The translations under genes and the position numbers were made by a program. Below, piece after piece: positions 1 through 5,746 of a stretch of DNA of 11,340 nucleotides (position 1 is the stretch's first letter; every line of letters begins with the position of its first letter). The DNA comes from Candidatus Yanofskybacteria bacterium RIFCSPHIGHO2_01_FULL_39_8b. Lineage in GTDB: Bacteria > Patescibacteriota > Minisyncoccia > 2-02-FULL-40-12 > GWA2-44-9. Location of the stretch: the NCBI GenBank assembly GCA_001794015.1, contig MGIZ01000007.1:1-11340 (forward strand), in the 5' to 3' direction. Below the pieces are notes generated by a model. That model saw only the letters and a program-made list of their open reading frames with translations. It ran no database searches and was not told the origin of the DNA.

Positions 1-266
1 GAAGTATTATTCTGGCAGTTAAAAGTACTATTGAAGAAACTCCTCCGGAGCTGATTGCTGATCTCATTAATCGTCATATTTTTCTTGCCGGAGGGGGAGC
101 ATTACTGAGGGGATTAGATCGGGCCATAGCCGAAGAAACAAAACTTTTTGTGAAAATAGTTGACGATCCACTGACAGCCGTTGCCCGTGGATGTGGGCTT
201 GTGCTTGAAAGCGTTGAAGAATTAAAAGCAATTCTTGTATCTACCAGCAAAGAAAATTATCTATAA
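1..266 (+). CDS. mreB: Rod shape-determining protein MreB, C-terminal fragment
   Basis: This is the last 87 codons of an actin-like MreB, open from the left window edge to TAA at 264-266. MreB polymerises on the inner face of the membrane and directs the elongasome. The fragment reads TPPELIADLINRHIFLAGGG followed by ALLRGLD, which is the conserved nucleotide-binding GGGALL segment of MreB near its C-terminus. DDPLTAVARGCGLVLE follows, typical of the last helices. The identity is well supported by this motif and by mreC, mreD and mrdA directly downstream. The start and ATPase phosphate loops lie outside the window, so completeness cannot be judged. The gap to mreC is only 13 bases, consistent with co-transcription. 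Confidence 0.93.
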   Translation, partial: SIILAVKSTIEETPPELIADLINRHIFLAGGGALLRGLDRAIAEETKLFVKIVDDPLTAVARGCGLVLESVEELKAILVSTSKENYL

Positions 267-279
267 GGCCTATGTAAGC

Positions 280-1056
280 ATGAAAACTTTAAGAATAATT
301 TTAATAATATTAGCAATTGGATTGCTGGGTTTTTTTCTTGTCTATGCCCAAACGGCAGTTAACGGGGCCGTATTTTTTATCCAGGAAATAAGATCTCATA
401 CTTACTCCCGTTTGAGTTTTGTCGGATTATTTGTTTCTAAAATTAAGAATCAGAAAACGCTTATAGAGGAGAATATTAGGCTAGAAGCGGAGAATTATAG
501 TTTATTGTCTCATCTTGCCCGTGAGTCAGATGTTGAGGATCAGAATAATTTTCTTCGCCAAGCCCTTAATCTATCAAATTCAACCGGCCTTGAGTTTCTG
601 GAGGCCGGGGTTTTTAATTCTCAATTTAACCCGGAAGGTTACCACTTCTTAATAAATAAAGGTTCTCGATATGGGATAAACAATAATGACGTTGTGATTA
701 CTTCTTCCGGAATTTTACTTGGCGTGGTGGAGGAAACATTCGAAAATTATTCTAAAATCTCTTTAATTATGAATCCGGATTTTAAAACAACGATCAGGGT
801 TTTGTCAAAAGATATTATGGGGATCGCCATGGGCGCAATAGATGGCAGCCTGGATCTTGATTTTATTTCTCAGAACGATGAAATAATGGAGGGCGATATT
901 ATAGTTACAAGCGGAATAGACATATTACCGTCCGGACTTATTATCGGCAAAGTTACGCAAGTAAGCTCAAGCGGAGGTGATTTGTTCAAAAAAATTAAAG
1001 TTGAGCCTTTTTTGAAAAATATAAATTTAAGTCGAGTTCTGGTTCTAAAAAAATAA
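280..1056 (+). CDS. mreC: Rod shape-determining protein MreC
   Basis: A 258-residue bitopic membrane protein that links MreB to the periplasmic or extracellular wall-synthesis machinery. It has one N-terminal membrane helix (about residues 4-24), a predicted coiled coil (about 55-95, rich in E, N and L), and then the beta-rich MreC core. The core contains YHFLINKGSRYGI and a VVITSSGILLGVV segment, matching the family pattern of a KGS..GI turn followed by a VVT..GLVG strand. I chose the ATG at 280 because translation from it begins with MKTLRIILIILAIG, a normal cytoplasmic stub plus anchor. A longer in-frame reading from TTG at 235 would overlap mreB and add residues with no family likeness. 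A weak AAGG lies about 11 bases before the ATG. One base separates the stop from mreD. Confidence 0.93.
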   Translation: MKTLRIILIILAIGLLGFFLVYAQTAVNGAVFFIQEIRSHTYSRLSFVGLFVSKIKNQKTLIEENIRLEAENYSLLSHLARESDVEDQNNFLRQALNLSNSTGLEFLEAGVFNSQFNPEGYHFLINKGSRYGINNNDVVITSSGILLGVVEETFENYSKISLIMNPDFKTTIRVLSKDIMGIAMGAIDGSLDLDFISQNDEIMEGDIIVTSGIDILPSGLIIGKVTQVSSSGGDLFKKIKVEPFLKNINLSRVLVLKK

Positions 1057-1057
1057 A

Positions 1058-1555
1058 ATGGAAATATTTCTTATTTTTATCCCCCTCCTTTTATTGGAGA
1101 ATTTATTGTTGCCGGCGTTTTTAGGTCCCGGTCCGTTTTTTATTTTACCCATTTTTATTATAGGCTTATTGTTGCATGCCAGTTCTTGGAAAATATTAAT
1201 ATTTCAGTTAATACCGATTATTCTCATTATGTTACTGTTTACCGGAGCGAATGTTATGAGACTTGCGGCGCCCTTAATTGTCATTTTTTTAATCTGCCTT
1301 GGCTTGAATAAGTTTTTTGATTTTACCGAACAAATCAAAAATAATTTTTCTTTTATAAATATTATGATGGGCGCTTTGCTGCTTTTAATATTCGTGTTAT
1401 TTTATTCTTTTTTATTTATTTTTATGGATAATTCATATAACATAATTACCGGCTGGAATAAATGGAGAATGTTTTTTGCGGTCTCGTGGTTAAATATTTT
1501 TAGCTGGTCTTTGGTAATTTCGATTCTACTTAAATATGTTTTCAAGAAAAAGTAA
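1058..1555 (+). CDS. mreD: MreD-like rod-shape membrane protein
   Basis: A 165-residue, very hydrophobic protein with about five membrane helices and a lysine-rich end (KYVFKKK). MreD is an integral membrane partner of MreC and PBP2 in the elongasome. The family is poorly conserved in sequence, so the call rests mainly on position between mreC and mrdA, on size (typical MreD is about 160-175 residues) and on topology. An early LLLENLLLPAFLGPGP segment resembles the first helix region of MreD proteins. The gene starts one base after the mreC stop. Its 3' end overlaps the start of mrdA by 20 bases in another frame, which suggests translational coupling. Confidence 0.8.
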   Translation: MEIFLIFIPLLLLENLLLPAFLGPGPFFILPIFIIGLLLHASSWKILIFQLIPIILIMLLFTGANVMRLAAPLIVIFLICLGLNKFFDFTEQIKNNFSFINIMMGALLLLIFVLFYSFLFIFMDNSYNIITGWNKWRMFFAVSWLNIFSWSLVISILLKYVFKKK

Positions 1556-3428
1556 AAATTATTCAATTTCTTTTGATAGTGAGAATTGGGTAACTCCCGA
1601 AGAAACTCTGCTCGATTCGAGCAGCCATTATTCTGATATTGAACAGCCCATTTCCGGATCAATATTTCGTTTTTTTGTAATTTTATTTGTAACGGTTTTT
1701 ATAATATTGGCCATTTTTATTTTTAAAATAGCCATAGTCGAGCATGAACAATTTGCTAAACTTGCCATTCAGAATAAGTCAGCAAATTTTCCTCTTCCAC
1801 CGCCAAGGGGATTGATCATGGATTATAAAGGGCAAGCGCTTGTTAAAAATGTTCCGGTCTTTAATCTTTTGGCCGTTACCAGAGAGTTGAAAGAGAATCA
1901 GGAGGTTATAGCTGAAAATATCAACAAAATAGCAAAAATACTCGAACAAGATCAGGAAGAATTTTCAAGAGATGTAAGGGAACAGATAAAAACTAGCAGT
2001 ACTTTTGTGGCTTATAATGATCTCAACAAAGATCAGGCCATAGAGATAAAATATCTTAATTTTCCCGGTTTTTATATTATTCCCGACACAAAAAGAGAAT
2101 ATATCAATGGCAATAAGTTTTCACAGGTTGTCGGCTATGTCGGAAAGGTCAGCAGGGAAGATCTCGGATCGGATAATTATTATTTTACAACCGATGTCGT
2201 CGGACGGCTTGGAATTGAAAATTACTACGAAAAATATATTAGGGGCAAACATGGTAATATATTTTTTTCGAATGGCGAGACAGATTATCTTACCAAAGAT
2301 TCGGAACCGGGCCAAAACATAGTCTTGAATATAGACTATGATCTACAAGTAAAATTACACGATGAAATATTCGCCGTATTACAAGATTCGGGTCTTTCAC
2401 GGGGCAGTGCGATAGTTCAAAATCCTAAAACCGGAGCCGTTCTTGCTCTTGTGAGTTTTCCTGATTTTAATAACAATATTTTTAATTCCGGAATCTCCGA
2501 CAATGATTACCGGCGTTTATTTGAGAGTGGGGCCAAGCCCCTCCTGAACAGGATAATCAGCGGTCTTTATAATCCCGGATCAACCATTAAGCCCTTGATC
2601 GGTATGACCGCTCTTCAGGAAGATATCATTAATCCCCAAGATATCATTAATGACTGTGTAAGTATTGTAATTTCTAACCCGTATAATCTTGAAACGGCTT
2701 ATACTTTTAAAAATTGGCGGACGGAATACGGCCCATTTAATCTTAAAAGGGCGATAGCTAATTCCTGTAATATTTATTTTTTTACGGTAGGCGGCGGCCA
2801 TGAAAAAATAAAGGGGCTTGGAATTGAAAAAATTGTCAAATACCTTAAAGCATCATTTGCCAATTTGTCTTTGGGAATTGATCTGCCGGGTGAAATAAAT
2901 GGTTTTGTTCCGACTCCCGATTGGAAATTGAAAGAAAAAGGAGAACCTTGGTATTTAGGCGATACCTACAATATATCCATAGGCCAGGGAGATCTTTTGG
3001 TTACACCCCTTTGGCTTAATGGTTATATCTCGGCCATAGCCAATGGCGGCAATATTTATAAACCAAAAGTAGCCCAGGCAATTATGGACGGGGATAATAT
3101 TATAGAAAAATTAGAATCGGAAATTATCGGCTCATTGCCATTTTCAAGAGAAGTTATTAACGAGATGCAAGCGGCAATGAGAGAAACGGTTCTTTCCGGA
3201 ACGGCCCAGGTATTCAAAGATTTACCGGTCAAGATTGCGGCAAAAACGGGAACGGCGGAAGTCCAAAAGGGCAAAACAGTAAATTCGCTGTTTACAATGT
3301 TCGGTCCTTATGAAGATCCCGATTTAACCATGACCATTTTAATAGAGGGAGCAACTACCCAGCAGGGATTAGCAATTAGGGCGGCGCATAATGTATTGAG
3401 GTGGTACTTCGGTGAAATTAAAAATTAA
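1536..3428 (+). CDS. mrdA: Penicillin-binding protein 2 (peptidoglycan D,D-transpeptidase)
   Basis: A 630-residue class B PBP that cross-links peptide stems during lateral wall growth. The order is a cytoplasmic tail (1-43), one membrane helix (about 44-67), a dimerisation/pedestal region including PPPRGLIMDYKGQAL, and the transpeptidase domain. All three catalytic motifs are present: STIK with nucleophile Ser349, SCN at 410-412, and KTGTAE starting at Lys570. The length matches the PBP2 family (E. coli PBP2 is 633 residues). The start lies 20 bases inside mreD with no clear Shine-Dalgarno, as expected for a coupled gene. No rodA, the usual glycosyltransferase partner, lies next to it. The stop is followed at once by AT-rich repeat sequence, so the last residues could have been shaped by it, but the domain is complete. 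Confidence 0.95.
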   Translation: MFSRKSKNYSISFDSENWVTPEETLLDSSSHYSDIEQPISGSIFRFFVILFVTVFIILAIFIFKIAIVEHEQFAKLAIQNKSANFPLPPPRGLIMDYKGQALVKNVPVFNLLAVTRELKENQEVIAENINKIAKILEQDQEEFSRDVREQIKTSSTFVAYNDLNKDQAIEIKYLNFPGFYIIPDTKREYINGNKFSQVVGYVGKVSREDLGSDNYYFTTDVVGRLGIENYYEKYIRGKHGNIFFSNGETDYLTKDSEPGQNIVLNIDYDLQVKLHDEIFAVLQDSGLSRGSAIVQNPKTGAVLALVSFPDFNNNIFNSGISDNDYRRLFESGAKPLLNRIISGLYNPGSTIKPLIGMTALQEDIINPQDIINDCVSIVISNPYNLETAYTFKNWRTEYGPFNLKRAIANSCNIYFFTVGGGHEKIKGLGIEKIVKYLKASFANLSLGIDLPGEINGFVPTPDWKLKEKGEPWYLGDTYNISIGQGDLLVTPLWLNGYISAIANGGNIYKPKVAQAIMDGDNIIEKLESEIIGSLPFSREVINEMQAAMRETVLSGTAQVFKDLPVKIAAKTGTAEVQKGKTVNSLFTMFGPYEDPDLTMTILIEGATTQQGLAIRAAHNVLRWYFGEIKN

Positions 3429-3441
3429 AAAGTAAAAATGA

Positions 3442-3490
3442 AAAATTACAATTCAAAATTAAAAATTTTAAGATTTTAAATTGTCATTTT
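3442..3490. repeat. AT-rich imperfect inverted repeat after mrdA
   Basis: Two 18-base arms, 3442-3459 (AAAATTACAATTCAAAAT) and 3473-3490 (ATTTTAAATTGTCATTTT), are reverse complements at 16 of 18 positions, around a 13-base AT-only centre apart from one G. Weaker complementarity continues outward on both sides (about 3421-3515). It could end mrdA transcription, although it lacks a GC stem, or it could be a copy of a dispersed AT-rich palindrome. The rest of the 254-base spacer holds a possible promoter and the greA leader. Confidence 0.6.
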
Positions 3491-3552
3491 AAACCTTGAT
3501 TTTTAAATTTTACATTACATTTGATGTATGCTATGCTTCTTATCTAACTTTC

Positions 3553-3558
3553 TATAAT
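3553..3558 (+). promoter_or_regulatory. Possible -10 element for greA
   Basis: A consensus TATAAT lies about 125 bases before the greA start, just upstream of the structured leader. No good -35 hexamer stands 16-18 bases upstream; the nearest TTGATG (3521-3526) is 26 bases away. In sequence this AT-rich the hexamer alone is weak evidence. If used, transcription would start near 3565 and the whole hairpin region would be in the greA mRNA. Confidence 0.35.
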
Positions 3559-3571
3559 ATATAAACTATTG

Positions 3572-3684
3572 ATCCCGCTAGAGATAACCCTAGCGGGTTT
3601 GAAAATCAAGCAATAAATAAAGATAGGGCTTAGTGTCTGCTACCAGGTGGTGGTAGTGGGCGCTTGCGTTATCTCTAACGGGAT
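3572..3684 (+). promoter_or_regulatory. Structured greA leader with two competing stems
   Basis: Bases 3574-3581 (CCCGCTAG) pair perfectly with 3590-3597 (CTAGCGGG) around an 8-base loop. The same 5' strand, extended to 3572-3588, can instead pair with 3668-3684 (GTTATCTCTAACGGGAT) over 17 positions with one mismatch. The two pairings exclude each other. The distal one covers the bases just before the greA ATG, and the first two bases of the ATG itself. A third hairpin, CTACCA/TGGTAG, sits between (3640-3656). Two readings are possible: a cis-acting RNA switch for greA translation or attenuation, or a 113-bp MITE-like element whose 17-bp terminal inverted repeat abuts greA. The pairing is seen directly; the function is inferred. 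Confidence 0.55.
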
Positions 3685-4141
3685 GGACAACCAATATTTT
3701 ACCCCCGAGGGATTGGAAAAATTAAAGAATGAGTATCAGGAAAGAATAAGCGTTATAAGGCCGGAAATAGCAAAAAGGCTGAAGGAAGCCAAGGAAGAGG
3801 GCGATATATCAGAAAACGCCGGTTTTGACGCGGCTAAAGAAGCTCAAGCGGTTAATGAAGGAAGAATTGAGGAGATAAAGGAAACAATTGAAAATGCCAA
3901 AGTTTTTAAGGGTAGTTCCGGTAAAAGTACCGTTGATGTCGGTTCAGAAGTTAAAATTGAATCTAAAAACGGCATTCAAACCTTTGTTATTGTTGGCGCC
4001 GTCGAATCGGATCCTCTTAAAGGATTTATCTCAAACGAGTCGCCTCTCGGAAGCGCCTTTTTGGGTCATAAAAAGGGGGACAAACTAAAAGTAAAAACTC
4101 CGAAGGGGGAAGTTGAATATAAAATCCTCGAAGTTAAATAA
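3683..4141 (+). CDS. greA: Transcription elongation factor GreA
   Basis: A 152-residue GreA, close to the usual 155-160. It enters the secondary channel of RNA polymerase and stimulates cleavage of backtracked transcripts. The N-terminal coiled coil covers about residues 8-75. Its tip reads EEGDISENAGFDAAKE, with the two acidic residues that position Mg2+ (Asp41 and Glu44 by GreA numbering) both kept. The C-terminal FKBP-like domain (about 80-152) includes VGSEVKIES, SPLGSAFLGHKKGD and VKTPKGEVEYKIL. I chose the ATG at 3683 because MDNQYFTPEGLEKLK matches the family start. An in-frame GTG at 3647 would add 12 residues encoded by the leader hairpin region. The AACGGG just before the ATG is a poor Shine-Dalgarno and lies in a stem. 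It is probably its own transcription unit. Confidence 0.95.
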   Translation: MDNQYFTPEGLEKLKNEYQERISVIRPEIAKRLKEAKEEGDISENAGFDAAKEAQAVNEGRIEEIKETIENAKVFKGSSGKSTVDVGSEVKIESKNGIQTFVIVGAVESDPLKGFISNESPLGSAFLGHKKGDKLKVKTPKGEVEYKILEVK

Positions 4142-4167
4142 AAAAATTCCCGCTTAGGCGGGAATTT
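4137..4167 (-). terminator. Intrinsic terminator, best oriented for the minus strand
   Basis: A perfect 10-bp stem (AAATTCCCGC at 4144-4153 with GCGGGAATTT at 4158-4167) has a 4-base loop. On the minus strand the stem runs into seven T, A, then three T (4137-4146), a classical terminator tail. On the plus strand only three T follow before GC. It can work for greA, whose stop overlaps the A-tract, but the better orientation matches the minus-strand dUTPase relic that ends two bases from the stem. Confidence 0.8.
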
Positions 4168-4168
4168 G

Positions 4169-4288
4169 CTATCTTATACCAGTTGATCCAAAACCATCCG
4201 CTCCACGCGTGGTAGTTGATAATTGTTCATAAGATTCAACCCGAAAATTACAATATTTACGTCGGTTATCTAAATTGCTATAATTCAG
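4169..4288 (-). pseudogene. dut: Relic of a dUTPase C-terminus (motif V)
   Basis: Read on the minus strand, this stretch encodes 39 residues and a TAG stop (4169-4171). The last part reads EQLSTTTRGADGFGSTGIR. RGxxGFGSTG is motif V of trimeric dUTPases (dUTP to dUMP plus pyrophosphate). It is the flexible glycine-rich arm that closes over the neighbouring active site, and it normally lies a few residues before the stop, as here. Upstream, an in-frame TGA (4289-4291) closes the frame, and beyond it lies lysS, so motifs I-IV are absent. The minus-strand terminator directly downstream fits a former gene end. The lysS promoter lies inside the same bases. I read it as a decayed or truncated dut 3' end. 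A chance match to ten family-specific residues is unlikely but not excluded. Confidence 0.7.
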
Positions 4289-4290
4289 TC
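4256..4290 (+). promoter_or_regulatory. lysS promoter, apparently leaderless
   Basis: TTTACG (4256-4261, four of six matches to the -35 consensus), a 17-base spacer, and TATAAT (4279-4284) preceded by TG one base away, giving the extended -10 TGCTATAAT. The lysS ATG begins seven bases after the hexamer, where transcription normally starts, so the mRNA would begin at or within a base of the start codon. No Shine-Dalgarno is present. Confidence 0.7.
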
Positions 4291-5745
4291 ATGGCCTTAG
4301 AAGAAATCCGCAATACAAAAATAAAAAAAGTTGAAGAATTAAGAAAAGCCGGCATGGATCCGTATCCGGCTTCTTCGGGACGAACAAATACAATTAGCGA
4401 AATAATCGAAAACTTTGATAAATATGCTCAAGAAAAAAATGGGCTTGTTTTGGCAGGAAGAGTAATGGCTAAACGCGAACATGGCGGCTCGATGTTTTTT
4501 GATTTAAGAGATGCGAGCGGAAAGTTCCAGGGTTTTATTAAAGAAGATATTGTCGGAAAAGATAATTTTACCAAGTTTTCTGAATTAATAGATATCGGAG
4601 ATTTTATTGAAATAACCGGCACGTTATTTAAAACTAAAAAGGATGAGAAAACACTTGAAACTTTAAACTTTAAACTTTTAACCAAAGCTCTTCTGCCCTT
4701 GCCCGAAAAGTGGCATGGTCTTCAAGATACGGAAGAGAGATTAAGAAAGAGATATTTGGATCTGATAATGAATCCGAACGAGAAGGGATTATTCATTAAG
4801 AAAAATATTTTTTGGCAGAAGGTAAGAAGTTTTTTGGCTGAACGGGGGGGCCTTGAGGTTGAAACGCCGATTCTTGAAAAAATACCCGGCGGAGCTGATG
4901 CCGAACCATTCACGACCCATTTTAATGCTTTGGATATTGATTTGTATCTTCGTATTTCTCTCGAATTTAATTTAAAGAGATTAATTGTTGCCGGCTATGA
5001 AAAAGTTTTTGAAATAGGAAGAATATTTAGAAACGAAGGCATAGACCGTGAACATCTTCAAGATTATACTCAAATGGAGATGTATTGGGCTTATACTGAC
5101 TACAAACAGCTGATGGATGTGGTAAAAAGTATGTGTCTTGAAACGATCGGGGCTGTAAATGGCAGTTTGTCGCACAAATATCAGGAAATAAATGTTGATT
5201 GGTCAGGTGAATGGAAAACTTATGACTATTACAAGGTGTTCAAAAAGAATACCGGCTTGGATTTAACCGATATTTTCGAAAAAGATTTAAAAAAATATGC
5301 TGAAAATGAGGGCATAGATATCAAGAAACACATCGGTAAGGGCCGCTTAATAGATGTGATATTTAAGAAAAAAGTCAAATCCCAGCTCATTGAACCCGGA
5401 TTTCTGGTCCTTCCACCGGTTGAAATTGAACCCCTTGCAAAAAGATGGCCTAAAGACCGGAACAGAGTTGAACGCTTTCAGGTTATGGCCGGAGGCACAG
5501 AACTGGGTAAAGGATTTTCAGAACTTAATGACCCCATGGATCAGCGTAAGCGTTTGGAAGAACAAGTTAAACTAAGAGAGAAGGGGGATAAAGAAGCCCA
5601 TAGAATGGATGATGATTTTCTGGAAGCTCTTGAATATGGCATGCCGCCAACGGCGGGATTCGGAATGTCAGAAAGATTTTTTGCATTTATTACGGATAAG
5701 CCAGTACGTGAAACGGTTTTCTTTCCGTTAATGCGGTCGAAATAA
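4291..5745 (+). CDS. lysS: Lysyl-tRNA synthetase, class II
   Basis: A 484-residue cytoplasmic enzyme that charges tRNA-Lys. The N-terminal OB-fold anticodon-binding domain (about 52-135) includes LAGRVMAKREHGGSMFFDLR. The catalytic domain follows, with motif 1 GGLEVETPIL (about 186-195), the LysRS-type stretch ALDIDLYLRISLEFNLKRL, motif 2 VFEIGRIFRNEG (239-250, Arg247), GFSELNDPMDQ (408-418) and motif 3 GFGMSERFFAFIT (456-468, Arg462). The usual motif 3 has G-I-D-R where this has M-S-E-R, and the usual Asn before GFSELND is Lys407, so it is a divergent LysRS. I chose the ATG at 4291 because the 25 residues possible upstream (from 4216) resemble nothing in the family and would cross the promoter. 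serS follows after one base. Confidence 0.93.
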   Translation: MALEEIRNTKIKKVEELRKAGMDPYPASSGRTNTISEIIENFDKYAQEKNGLVLAGRVMAKREHGGSMFFDLRDASGKFQGFIKEDIVGKDNFTKFSELIDIGDFIEITGTLFKTKKDEKTLETLNFKLLTKALLPLPEKWHGLQDTEERLRKRYLDLIMNPNEKGLFIKKNIFWQKVRSFLAERGGLEVETPILEKIPGGADAEPFTTHFNALDIDLYLRISLEFNLKRLIVAGYEKVFEIGRIFRNEGIDREHLQDYTQMEMYWAYTDYKQLMDVVKSMCLETIGAVNGSLSHKYQEINVDWSGEWKTYDYYKVFKKNTGLDLTDIFEKDLKKYAENEGIDIKKHIGKGRLIDVIFKKKVKSQLIEPGFLVLPPVEIEPLAKRWPKDRNRVERFQVMAGGTELGKGFSELNDPMDQRKRLEEQVKLREKGDKEAHRMDDDFLEALEYGMPPTAGFGMSERFFAFITDKPVRETVFFPLMRSK

Positions 5746-5746
5746 T

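Noticed and set aside
235..279. Longer MreC start at TTG 235
   Set aside because: It overlaps mreB and adds residues unlike MreC; the ATG at 280 gives a normal N-terminus.
2107..2322. Overlapping open frames on both strands within mrdA
   Set aside because: Codon use and motifs support only the PBP2 frame; these are shadows.
2620..2651. 14-base direct repeat (AAGATATCATTAAT) with an 18-base period inside mrdA
   Set aside because: It keeps frame (DIIN twice) and PBP2 has its normal length here, so nothing appears inserted; it may be simple codon reuse.
3647..3682. GTG start for greA giving 12 extra residues
   Set aside because: The residues come from the leader stem region, and the family start matches the ATG at 3683.
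3589..3682. Small minus-strand ORF through the greA leader
   Set aside because: About 30 codons without a family match; open mainly because of the repeated stem sequence.
4173..4230. 18-codon minus-strand ORF starting at ATG 4230
   Set aside because: It is a different frame over the dUTPase relic, and its residues match nothing.
4216..4290. In-frame upstream extension of lysS
   Set aside because: The added residues do not resemble LysRS and lie across the promoter and the dUTPase relic.
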